64,000 nt of DNA from Chloroflexi bacterium HGW-Chloroflexi-3 (GTDB lineage: Bacteria; Chloroflexota; Anaerolineae; Anaerolineales; Anaerolineaceae). The stretch is from the NCBI GenBank assembly GCA_002842045.1, contig PHBX01000008.1, positions 1 through 64,000 on the forward strand, written 5' to 3'. The notes under the pieces were generated by a model, which saw only the letters and a list, made by a program, of their open reading frames with translations, did not search any database and was not told the origin of the DNA. This document shows positions 25,882 through 33,791 of the stretch, piece after piece. Position 1 is the stretch's first letter. Every line of letters starts with the position of its first letter. The position numbers were made by a program, and so were the translations under genes.

Positions 25882-26769
25882 CTAGTACTCTACATCTGAT
25901 CTTAATAATCGAAATTGAAGTCCAACCACCATCCCTACGATTAATAAGAGAATCATCGATAGTGCAGAGCCATATCCAAGTTTGTAGTAACCAAATACAT
26001 TTCTATAAATGTTAAAAACCAAAGTTTGTGTGCTGTTCATGGGTCCGCCATTGGTGATGACGTATATTGGAATAAAAACCTTTATGGCATTGATCGTAGC
26101 CAATACAGTTACAAACAATAATGAACGACGTAAGAGGGGAAGGGTAATTTTCCAGAAACCTGTCCAGCCTGATGCTCCATCAATGGCAGCTGCCTCATAG
26201 TAGTCGGCAGGGATAATATTCAGTCCGCCCAATAAGACAAGCATTGAAAATCCAACTTCTTTCCACACACCAACAATAACAATGCTCATTAATACTACAT
26301 TTGCATCTGTTAGCCAACCAACCGGAGCAAGGCCTATTGTTTGCAAAACAGAATTAAAGATTCCCACATCAGTGTGGTAAAAAATCTTCCAAATTGTCGA
26401 AACCACTACTAGGGAAGTAACTGCAGGAAGAAAAAATGCGGTTCTGAAAAATCCGACCCCAAAGAATGCATTTTTCAAGATTAATGCAAAAATCAAAGCA
26501 ACCAAAATCTGCAACAATACTACGGCAATTGTGTAGAAAAGCGTATTACCAATAGAGATTAAAAAAATTTTATCTTGGAACGCCTTTATATAATTTGTAA
26601 ATCCAATAGGGTCATATTTTAATGACAACGCAGATACATCAAAAAAACTAGTCCTGGCTGCTGAAACAATGGGGTAAAAAGAGAAAATTAGTAAACCGAT
26701 CGTCGCAGGTAAGAGAAGTAAAAAGGATGATTTTATCTCTTCTCTTTGTAATTTTTGAACCTTTGGCAT
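25882..26769 (-). CDS. Sugar-type (CUT1) ABC transporter permease, MalF-like
   Basis: This 295-residue permease has six predicted helices and the EAA loop YYEAAAIDGASGWTGFWKIT. It forms the heterodimeric channel with the downstream permease. The start is ATG 26769 with GAGG five bases upstream; a GTG two codons earlier overlaps the Shine-Dalgarno. It follows the solute-binding protein gene by 64 bases. Confidence 0.9.
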   Translation of the reverse strand: MPKVQKLQREEIKSSFLLLLPATIGLLIFSFYPIVSAARTSFFDVSALSLKYDPIGFTNYIKAFQDKIFLISIGNTLFYTIAVVLLQILVALIFALILKNAFFGVGFFRTAFFLPAVTSLVVVSTIWKIFYHTDVGIFNSVLQTIGLAPVGWLTDANVVLMSIVIVGVWKEVGFSMLVLLGGLNIIPADYYEAAAIDGASGWTGFWKITLPLLRRSLLFVTVLATINAIKVFIPIYVITNGGPMNSTQTLVFNIYRNVFGYYKLGYGSALSMILLLIVGMVVGLQFRLLRSDVEY

Positions 26770-26833
26770 TTTCACCTCACTTATTAAGGAGCAGACCGAA
26801 TTTTTTTGGTCTGCTCCAGTATCAAAGAAAAAC

Positions 26834-28147
26834 TTATTGTCCTAATTCAGCATCTAATGCTTCCGCGGTTCTATTTACTACACTTGTGACATCCCCACCT
26901 ACAGAAATGTCAACAACCATTTGTTTAAAGGTGTCGAAGTAAAAACTATATTTTGGAGTAGCGGGACGTGTTACTGCACAATTTTCCAGTTGCTCCATGA
27001 AAACAACCCATGGATATTCACCGAATTGGGGGTTTGCTTCAATGACCGACTTGCGTGCTGGTAGATAACCACTGGTTGTTACCCACTTCTCATGAGCAGT
27101 TCTGGTAAGGTAATCTACCAATATCCATGCTTCCTCAGGATGCTTGGAGGCTGATGCAATTCCTAAATTCCATCCACCAGTTGTTACTCCACAACTTTTA
27201 TTCTTGAACATAGGAACAATGGTAAATTTAAAGTCAGGGAACTTACTCTCCAGAAGTGGACGATAGCTAGAAGGTGCTTGCATCATGGCAAGTGAGCCAT
27301 TCGGGAAACCATCAGGGATTGTCTCAACCGAGACGATCTTTTCTGTGGTGTACCAACTACCCATGAAGGTCATTGCTTCAATACCTGCCTGGGAATTAAT
27401 GTAGCCAGATGCTTCGGTTAAGTCTGGTGATAAAGTTTCTGCAGTATTCTGAAAGAAAAGTGGTAACATGGACCAATCTTGCAATGGACGTTGTTGAGAA
27501 AAGCCCCAAACCAATGTAGCATCACCTTCGCGTTTGGTTAAGGTTTTGGCTACATCCATGAATTCTTCCCATGTCCAGGCCTCTTCCACATTTGTAGGAA
27601 GAACAATACCTGCATCAGAAGCCATCTGTGTATTTACGTAGATTCCTTCAGTAAGTTGGTGTAATGGTACAGCATAAGTAACGCCTTCGTAAATGGTTTC
27701 ATTCCAGGCTGTCGCAAGGTAATCATCTCGATTTTCCTGCGTGATTCGATCATCTAGAGGCATAAGTACACCTTGGCTTGCGTACATAGCTGTGCGAATA
27801 TCAGTCCAAAAGATATCCGGTGGATTACCACCAGCAAAGGAAGTACCTAATTTGGTATGGTATTCTGAAAATGGGGCGGAATCAATTGTGACTTTTATGT
27901 TTGGATATTCTGTCATGAAATCATCAACAACAGCTTGCATTGCAGGAACGAGTACAGCATCCTGCTGCATAAGATAGGTTAATTGAACCTCTTTTTCACT
28001 AACTGCCGGAGCTTCAGTTGAAGCTGCTACTTTTGTGGGTTGATCTGCGACAGGTGCGGTAGTTGGTGCAGGTGTTGCGCAACTTGCCATTGAAAGAGAG
28101 GCAATTATTATTAAGCTTAATAATATTAATAAACTTGACTTTTTCAT
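26834..28147 (-). CDS. Extracellular solute-binding lipoprotein (family 1, sugar type)
   Basis: This is a 437-residue secreted receptor. Its signal peptide MKKSSLLILLSLIIIASLSM leads to the lipobox MASC (Cys about 23), followed by a low-complexity linker (TPAPTTAPVADQPTK) and a family 1 binding domain with VTIDSAPFSEYHTKLGTSFA, GGNPPDIFWTD and AWTWEEFMDVAKTL. Ligands are usually oligosaccharides or sugar derivatives; in this locus a nucleoside or sugar from DNA/RNA is possible (inference). The start is ATG 28147 with AGGAG; the frame upstream adds nine codons with no better site. Confidence 0.9.
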   Translation of the reverse strand: MKKSSLLILLSLIIIASLSMASCATPAPTTAPVADQPTKVAASTEAPAVSEKEVQLTYLMQQDAVLVPAMQAVVDDFMTEYPNIKVTIDSAPFSEYHTKLGTSFAGGNPPDIFWTDIRTAMYASQGVLMPLDDRITQENRDDYLATAWNETIYEGVTYAVPLHQLTEGIYVNTQMASDAGIVLPTNVEEAWTWEEFMDVAKTLTKREGDATLVWGFSQQRPLQDWSMLPLFFQNTAETLSPDLTEASGYINSQAGIEAMTFMGSWYTTEKIVSVETIPDGFPNGSLAMMQAPSSYRPLLESKFPDFKFTIVPMFKNKSCGVTTGGWNLGIASASKHPEEAWILVDYLTRTAHEKWVTTSGYLPARKSVIEANPQFGEYPWVVFMEQLENCAVTRPATPKYSFYFDTFKQMVVDISVGGDVTSVVNRTAEALDAELGQ

Positions 28148-28259
28148 ACTTCTTTCTCCTATTAGGTGTATCATTTCTTAAATTACCTGGAGAATTTAAT
28201 GGTTTTTTTCGATGACCCAGGTCTTGGATTACGATAGAATAAGATGTTAGTTATTTTAC

Positions 28260-29105
28260 TCATTCACCTCCTTTCCTTAAACCTGGATACCAGAGCTTAG
28301 CTCTAGCAAACTCACGCTCTTTATCCATTTCTGATAATCGTACAGCAGCCAGATTGACTGCTGTTATTGCTTTTTCGACTCCTTTAACTTCAAACGTGTT
28401 TTCCAGTCGATTAGCGACAACAGCAAAAATTGCTCCAGATCTCAATCCATAAATCCCTGAAATTGTAAGCAATGCAGAAGTCTCCATTTCAAAATTGACT
28501 ACGCCAGCTAATTGCATATCTGTCAACAATTCACGTGAGAAGGATGGGTAATAGTCATTGAAACCAGATCGACCTTGACCGAGATACCATGAATCTGTTG
28601 AAGCAGTGATTCCAAGGTGATAATGTAAACTTAACTCCTCGCATGCCCAGACCATTGCCATCACAACCTCTGGATGCGCAACAGCAGGATATTCGGGACG
28701 AACATACGCTTTACTAGCACCATCGAGCCTAACAGCTCCAGTGGAAATGATTATGTCTCCCAGTTCAATACCGGGTTGGATACATCCAGTTGTCCCGATT
28801 CTTAAAAAGTTCTTAGCTCCTAAACGCGCCAACGACTCGACGACAGTAGCCATAGCTGGATTTCCAATGCCAGTTGAGATGGCACTTATTGCCTGACCAT
28901 GAAATTTCCCAGAATGTGTTATAAACTCACGGTTCTTTCCAACCTGCTGGGCTTCATCCCATTGTGTTGATATCATTTGAACGCGATCTGGATCTCCTGG
29001 TAAAATTACTGTTTGGGCAATATCTTTAGATGCTATCCGCAAATGGTAATTTACCCCTTCTTTTGTGAAAGGATTTTCTGCAGAGACAATTGAAGGTTTT
29101 TCCAT
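28260..29105 (-). CDS. udp: Uridine phosphorylase
   Basis: This 281-residue NP-I family enzyme converts uridine (or deoxyuridine) and phosphate to uracil and (deoxy)ribose 1-phosphate. It keeps VILPGDPDRVQ, LRIGTTGCIQPGIELGD, STGAVRLDGAS and VVNFEMETSALLTI, closely matching the uridine phosphorylase pattern. It follows the LarA-like gene by 32 bases in the leftward operon. It is the second enzyme of this type in the window (see 7969-8814), but the two are clearly diverged. Confidence 0.9.
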   Translation of the reverse strand: MEKPSIVSAENPFTKEGVNYHLRIASKDIAQTVILPGDPDRVQMISTQWDEAQQVGKNREFITHSGKFHGQAISAISTGIGNPAMATVVESLARLGAKNFLRIGTTGCIQPGIELGDIIISTGAVRLDGASKAYVRPEYPAVAHPEVVMAMVWACEELSLHYHLGITASTDSWYLGQGRSGFNDYYPSFSRELLTDMQLAGVVNFEMETSALLTISGIYGLRSGAIFAVVANRLENTFEVKGVEKAITAVNLAAVRLSEMDKEREFARAKLWYPGLRKGGE

Positions 29106-29137
29106 TTAGGGCTCCTATTAGAATAAAAAATAGTAAG

Positions 29138-30373
29138 TTAATTTTGGGGATTTGGAAGGAGTAATGCCCCAGAACTATCGAAGTTGAGGGGATAAAACGA
29201 ACTTTTCTGATGCAATAGTGGGTTATTTTTTGCATCAGATAGAAGGCTCTCAGAAATCCAAAAAGTATCCAGAACCAGAGTGTTTTTAGCAATCACTATC
29301 CGAACCTTATCATCCGCGATACCACTTAAGGCCGTATCAAACAAATCTTTATCTGTTTCCAGGGTCATGGGAGTTTTTCCACCAGCATAGTTTTTCGAAG
29401 TAAAACAGTTATATCTGGTTGCTTCCCAGTCTATTTTTTCAAGAAGACGTCGGACAACGAGATCTGCATGCCCCACCCCAATTGCATTTCCATGGCTATC
29501 TTTTGTCAAATCCAATGCACCTAGAACTTTAATCAGGGGAGAAACCGGACCTCCAGTCCGACGCCACATGCCAACTACGTTCAGATCCATCCCTGTACCA
29601 CTGATATCTTTACCAATTTCCTGTAAAACCAGAAGGTCTAGAGGTTCGAAAGGAATATGTGGTAATAAACTACGAGCGTAATCCAGCAATCCAGGTTCCA
29701 TCTCTTCAATTTGGTCCGCAGGTAAAACCGCAATTTTTGCTGCTTGATGAAATCCATTTTCGACAATTCCAATACCACAAATGATAGGTAATTTTTCGAT
29801 AACTACCCGGGCTGCAGGTAAAATAGCAGCTGGAATTCCCCAATTATGAATTTCAGTAGCTCCACGAGGATTTCCCAACCCTACAGCAAGCATTTTAAGT
29901 AAGCCACTCTCCCATCGGGCTTTAAAAGCTGTGTGTTCTTTGATACGATTGACCACAATAATTCCGTCTGCCTCTGCAGCTTGTGCATCACAAAAAACAG
30001 GCATTCCTGAAGAAGTTGAGCCAATTTGCTTAACTTCAATTGAACTGATAATAGGAATTCCAAAATCATCAGATCGAATACCATAGGATTCAATTACCTG
30101 TTTTTGACCTTCGCCAGTACTGCTACCATGACTACCCATTGCAGTCACGAAGAATGGTTGTGCTCCAAGGGATTTCAATTTATCAACCAGGACATGCAAA
30201 ACTTCTATTTGAGAAGATATGCTACGGCTTCCAACCCCAATCGCTATCCGCATCCCGGGTTTTACCCAATCGGAAATAGGCAGATTGTCCAAACCGTCTC
30301 TTATGAAATCAGCTATATTGACAACTTTGTCTTCATTTACTTGCTGATTGAATTGTGCAATCCGGATTGTCAT
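29138..30373 (-). CDS. LarA-like (DUF2088, lactate racemase family) protein
   Basis: This 411-residue cytoplasmic protein has an N-terminal DUF2088-type domain (about 20-210). It contains RIAIGVGSRSIS, MGSHGSSTGEGQ and NRIKEHTAFKA, equivalent to the His/Lys positions used by nickel-pincer racemases, followed by ESGLLKMLAVGLGNPRGA. The family includes lactate racemase and other 2-hydroxy-acid racemases or epimerases. The nickel-pincer cofactor genes (larB, larC, larE) are not in the window. In this operon a hydroxy acid from sugar breakdown is a possible substrate (inference). It lies directly after the GntR gene (7 bases). Confidence 0.78.
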   Translation of the reverse strand: MTIRIAQFNQQVNEDKVVNIADFIRDGLDNLPISDWVKPGMRIAIGVGSRSISSQIEVLHVLVDKLKSLGAQPFFVTAMGSHGSSTGEGQKQVIESYGIRSDDFGIPIISSIEVKQIGSTSSGMPVFCDAQAAEADGIIVVNRIKEHTAFKARWESGLLKMLAVGLGNPRGATEIHNWGIPAAILPAARVVIEKLPIICGIGIVENGFHQAAKIAVLPADQIEEMEPGLLDYARSLLPHIPFEPLDLLVLQEIGKDISGTGMDLNVVGMWRRTGGPVSPLIKVLGALDLTKDSHGNAIGVGHADLVVRRLLEKIDWEATRYNCFTSKNYAGGKTPMTLETDKDLFDTALSGIADDKVRIVIAKNTLVLDTFWISESLLSDAKNNPLLHQKSSFYPLNFDSSGALLLPNPQN

Positions 30374-30380
30374 ATTAATC

Positions 30381-31100
30381 CTAAATTTTCATTTGTATTT
30401 TTCGACAAGGATCTTCTTGCCAGACACGATAAACATTCATTAAATGTGAACGAGCCAGCTCTTCTGCGTCCTCGCCACGACGAGAAAGAATTGCTTCTAT
30501 TAATGAACGATGCTGTTCGACTGCGTCTTTTAAGTCGGGATAAATTCGACGACGCTTGAAGAGTAAAAATCGATGTAATCGGATAGTTGCAAGTGACCAC
30601 ATTTCATTGAGAAGTGAGTTGTTATTTAGGGTTATTATAGAAGTATGAAATTTGAGGTCGAGTTGAATCATTTCCCATTTATTATTGTTTTTTACTGCCA
30701 ATTCCATTTCGTATAAAATATTAGAAATAACATCCAGATCCCCAGATGAACCATTATTTGCCAAGTTTTTTGCAGCCTGTGGTTCAATTAATAATCGAAC
30801 CATATGTAATGATTCTAAATCATCATCTGTCATGGAAGAAACTTTGGCTGGTTGATATGGTTCTTTGTAGACAAGGCCATAATTTTCAAGTTTCCGAAGT
30901 GCTTCCCGAATGGGAATTCGGCTCACACCAAATTGGGCTGCTAATGCTACTTCAGGTAATTGATCTTCTGGTTGAAGAACATTGGTAATGATAAGATTCA
31001 TGATTTGCTGAACGATGGATTCAGCAAGAACATCTGAGCGACCCAAAGGCGTGATAGAAGAAAAACTATTTTTTTTGTTATTGATTAGGGAACTTGACAT
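30381..31100 (-). CDS. GntR family transcriptional regulator, FCD (FadR) subfamily
   Basis: This is a 239-residue regulator. A winged HTH (about 20-90, with FGVSRIPIREALRKLENYGLV) precedes a helical FCD ligand domain (about 95-230) with the metal-type residues in LDLKFHTSI, EQHRSLIEAI and LARSHLMNVY. Such proteins usually repress and are released by a small organic acid or sugar phosphate. The start is ATG 31100 with AGGA upstream; the longer frame (from 31145) begins inside a palindrome and would give the same 12 residues as the spurious start of the divergent gene. It very probably controls both operons through the 46-bp palindrome next to it. Confidence 0.9.
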   Translation of the reverse strand: MSSSLINNKKNSFSSITPLGRSDVLAESIVQQIMNLIITNVLQPEDQLPEVALAAQFGVSRIPIREALRKLENYGLVYKEPYQPAKVSSMTDDDLESLHMVRLLIEPQAAKNLANNGSSGDLDVISNILYEMELAVKNNNKWEMIQLDLKFHTSIITLNNNSLLNEMWSLATIRLHRFLLFKRRRIYPDLKDAVEQHRSLIEAILSRRGEDAEELARSHLMNVYRVWQEDPCRKIQMKI

Positions 31101-31173
31101 TGCAGTCCTGAATATGCTAATATGAATACTGTATACAGTATTCATATTAGCATATTTGGAATAATCATGTCAA
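31094..31173. promoter_or_regulatory. Mirror-symmetric divergent promoter/operator with a 46-bp perfect palindrome
   Basis: Positions 31111-31156 are a perfect palindrome (centre GTATAC at 31131-31136, half-site AATACTGTATAC). TTGACA lies at 31094-31099 on the plus strand, and its reverse complement TGTCAA lies at 31168-31173, both equidistant from the centre. Each is 18 bases from a TAATAT -10 inside the palindrome (31118-31123 plus, 31144-31149 minus). Each -35 hexamer overlaps the ATG of the opposite gene. Repressor bound to the palindrome would cover both -10 elements. Confidence 0.8.
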
Positions 31174-32285
31174 TAGGGTTTGATAACTCAATTTTAGAAA
31201 AATTTTTTTTAGAAGTGTCTAAACAAAAATTATTGGTACCTTTGTGGCCAACTGAGGATAGTATTTCTTACTACGACCAAACACTTCTCCCTTTTGAATT
31301 AAAACAGTGTATTGCGTATTCACCAAACGATCTGACAAACGCTATTCGATCGATGCAAATCCGTGGATCTGGGGCAATTGGATGTGCAGGTGCGTTTGGG
31401 GCAGCATTAGCAGTTTTTTCTGCTCCTCATGATCCTCAACAATGGCTAAAATTGACTGAGTCATTACGTACAGCACGTCCCACCGCTGTAATTCTCGAAA
31501 AAGCAGTTGACGAGGTATTAACTGAAGCGCGAAAACATCCTGAAGACTCAATAAAAATTGCTTCAAATGTCGCTGTAGCTTTTTTTCTAAGACAATTAGA
31601 GATGGAACGCACCATAGGTGAATACGGACAGAAGCTTATTCCTGACGGGAGTACGATATTAACCCATTGCAACTCAGGTGCTTTGGCTGGAGCTGGTTAT
31701 GGAGGTCGGGCATTATCAGTGATAAGAGCCGCGATGGAAGCAGGCAAGAAAATTCAGGTCATAGCTCAAGAAACCAGACCTTACTTGCAAGGAGCAAGAA
31801 TTACAGCTTGGGAACTTGACCAATTACATATTCCTGTAAAACTTGCTTCTGATGGTATGTCGGCAGCACTGATGCAAAAAAATCTAGTTAATGTTTGTAT
31901 CGTAGGCTCTGATCGTATCGCCGCCAATGGAGATCTGATAAATAAAGTTGGATCATGCTTAATAGCACTAGCTGCCCGTGAGTACGGGGTACCTTTTTAT
32001 TCAGTCACCACATTTTATAATGTTGATCTACTTTGCCCAGATGGAATGTCGGTTCCCATTGAAATGAGATCGGGTAAGGAACTATTGTCAATAAATGGGC
32101 ACCTAATTACTCTTCCCACATTTGAAGGAATCTATCCATCCTTTGATATAACTCATGCGAGTTTAATAAGTGGAATAATTACTGAAAAAGGTGTTCTTTT
32201 CCCACCTTACCACTCAAAATTGGTTAACCTGGTAAAGGGGAAAGTATTATGTAGCATTAATATTCAAAATGATTGTAATTATTAG
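31167..32285 (+). CDS. MtnA/eIF2B-type aldose-1-phosphate isomerase
   Basis: This 372-residue homologue of 5-methylthioribose-1-phosphate isomerase opens the furanose ring and makes the 1-phospho-ketose. The two catalytic residues of the family are present at the right spacing: Cys168 in THCNSGALAG and Asp249 in VGSDRIAANGD. ETRPYLQGARITAWEL and the MQIRGSGAIG segment are also kept, but the canonical RGAPAIG and GADR are altered, so the substrate may differ from methylthioribose 1-phosphate. The start is ATG 31167, the first after the palindrome. It heads the rightward operon with a phosphorylase and an aldolase, which suggests (deoxy)ribose 1-phosphate to (deoxy)ribulose 1-phosphate. Confidence 0.85.
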   Translation: MSIGFDNSILEKFFLEVSKQKLLVPLWPTEDSISYYDQTLLPFELKQCIAYSPNDLTNAIRSMQIRGSGAIGCAGAFGAALAVFSAPHDPQQWLKLTESLRTARPTAVILEKAVDEVLTEARKHPEDSIKIASNVAVAFFLRQLEMERTIGEYGQKLIPDGSTILTHCNSGALAGAGYGGRALSVIRAAMEAGKKIQVIAQETRPYLQGARITAWELDQLHIPVKLASDGMSAALMQKNLVNVCIVGSDRIAANGDLINKVGSCLIALAAREYGVPFYSVTTFYNVDLLCPDGMSVPIEMRSGKELLSINGHLITLPTFEGIYPSFDITHASLISGIITEKGVLFPPYHSKLVNLVKGKVLCSINIQNDCNY

Positions 32286-32356
32286 CTTCCAGTTAAGTTA
32301 TTCAGTGTCAGTTTTTCCTCGAAAATAGTTTATCACGAGATAAGGATGTGTAATTT

Positions 32357-33100
32357 ATGAAAACTTTAATTATCGGTGGAACCGGAATCACGGATTTGGA
32401 TGTGTTGGAGAATCAAAAATCTGAGACAGTAAGATCACCATATGGCGGAGCCGTCATTTTTACCGGAACCTATCTTGGTTTGGAGACAGGATTTTTAATG
32501 CGGCATGGTCAGTATCACGAAAATCTTGCCCCACAAGTCAGTTACCAGGCAAATATCTGGGCTGCCAGAGAATTAGGATTTACCCGAATCTTGGGAACTT
32601 CTGCGGTTGCTTCGTTAAGATCAGATATAAAAGTGGGCGATTTGGTATTACTGGATCAATTGGTGGATTTGACCCACGGTAGGGGTTCATCTTTCTTTTC
32701 GGGTTCGGTCAAGATGACTGAACCTTTTTGTTCACAAATGCGTACAATCATTCTTGCCACAGCAATCCAAGAACATATTTTTATGCATCCTACAGCTACT
32801 TATGTCTGTTTTAATGGTCCACGTTATGAAACAGCAGCTGAGATTCGTCTTTTCCAAAATTGGGGAATGGACGTCATTGGAATGACCAATGCCACCGAAG
32901 CAACCCTTTGTAGGGAAGCTGGTCTATGTTATTCAACCATCGCTTTGGTAACAAATATGGGTGCAGGTCTTTCCCAAGAAGGCCCTGATTTACTAAGACA
33001 TCGTCAGGTTACACAAGAAAACCTTCCAAAATTAAAGCAGCTTACTTTTGCCAGTCTTCAGGCCTTGACACAGCAAGAATTGTGTTTTTGTTGTTCATAA
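32357..33100 (+). CDS. PNP/MTAP family purine nucleoside phosphorylase
   Basis: This 247-residue trimeric-type phosphorylase starts MKTLIIGGTGI and has LMRHGQYHENLAP, LGTSAVASLRSDIKVGD, VCFNGPRYETAAEIR and GMDVIGMTNATEA. At the base-recognition position it has VTNMGAG, with Asn200. In this family Asn favours 6-oxopurines, whereas the MTAP at 61650 has VTDYDVW with Asp210, the 6-aminopurine form. Inosine/guanosine-type substrates are therefore likely, matching the adenosine deaminases nearby. It is somewhat shorter than classic MTAP (about 270-285). It lies 71 bases after the isomerase gene. Confidence 0.85.
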   Translation: MKTLIIGGTGITDLDVLENQKSETVRSPYGGAVIFTGTYLGLETGFLMRHGQYHENLAPQVSYQANIWAARELGFTRILGTSAVASLRSDIKVGDLVLLDQLVDLTHGRGSSFFSGSVKMTEPFCSQMRTIILATAIQEHIFMHPTATYVCFNGPRYETAAEIRLFQNWGMDVIGMTNATEATLCREAGLCYSTIALVTNMGAGLSQEGPDLLRHRQVTQENLPKLKQLTFASLQALTQQELCFCCS

Positions 33101-33162
33101 TTATCATTTGCGAAAACGTCAGGATCAAAATCCACAACTATTTTGGAGGTTTAGATAATTTT

Positions 33163-33756
33163 ATGGAAACATTAGAAAGCATTTTACGAAAAGAGTTAGC
33201 ATATACTTCAATCAAAGCTTATAATCGTGGTTTGGTTGGTGGCACTGGGGGAAATGTCAGCGTTAGGATGAGTGAAACCACCATGCTTATTACTCCATCA
33301 GGTGTATCTCTGGGAGATACAACAGCAGACAATATTATAAAAGTTAATGTCAACACCTTGGAATGGGAGCCAATCCGCCACTATAAACCATCAAAAGAAA
33401 CAGGGATGCATGCTGCCATTTATAAAGTTATTCCAAGTGTTGCAGCAGTCTGCCACTGTCATCCACCTTATGCTACTTCCTACGGTGTAAAAAAAATGGA
33501 TATCCCTTTGGTTACAGATGCTGCATTTAAGCAACCCCCCATGCCACATGTTAGTTTTTCTCCATCAGGGAGTCAAGATTTAGCTGAAAAAGTGAGCGAG
33601 GTTGCCCGAACCACCCCAAACCTACGAACGATATTATTGGATGAACATGGCATAATTACAGTGGCAACCAATCTTACAGCAGCATTCGATTTTATGGATG
33701 TCACGGAAGAAATTGCCCGAATTGCTTTTATATCTTCTCAAATTTCAAAACGATGA
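33163..33756 (+). CDS. Class II (L-fuculose-phosphate type) aldolase
   Basis: This 197-residue zinc aldolase has GLVGGTGGNVSVR, the general-base region SKETGMHAAIY, the metal site CHCHPPYATSYG and DEHGIITVAT (third His). Relatives cleave ketose 1-phosphates to dihydroxyacetone phosphate and an aldehyde, including the Ald2 enzyme of the 5-deoxyadenosine DHAP shunt. Placed after an MtnA-type isomerase and a phosphorylase, cleavage of (deoxy)ribulose 1-phosphate to DHAP plus glycolaldehyde or acetaldehyde is the natural inference. ATG 33163 follows a GGAGG with long spacing; the upstream GTG at 33082 overlaps the phosphorylase gene and is unlikely. Confidence 0.87.
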   Translation: METLESILRKELAYTSIKAYNRGLVGGTGGNVSVRMSETTMLITPSGVSLGDTTADNIIKVNVNTLEWEPIRHYKPSKETGMHAAIYKVIPSVAAVCHCHPPYATSYGVKKMDIPLVTDAAFKQPPMPHVSFSPSGSQDLAEKVSEVARTTPNLRTILLDEHGIITVATNLTAAFDFMDVTEEIARIAFISSQISKR

Positions 33757-33791
33757 CAGGTGTTTGGCAAAAGAAAACAGGAGATAATAAT

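Noticed and set aside
31111..31156. Apparent identical N-termini (MNTVYSIHISIF) of the divergent GntR and MtnA-like proteins
   Set aside because: Both come from reading the perfect palindrome on each strand. The ATGs at 31100 and 31167 lie outside it, have better sites and match the families' N-termini.
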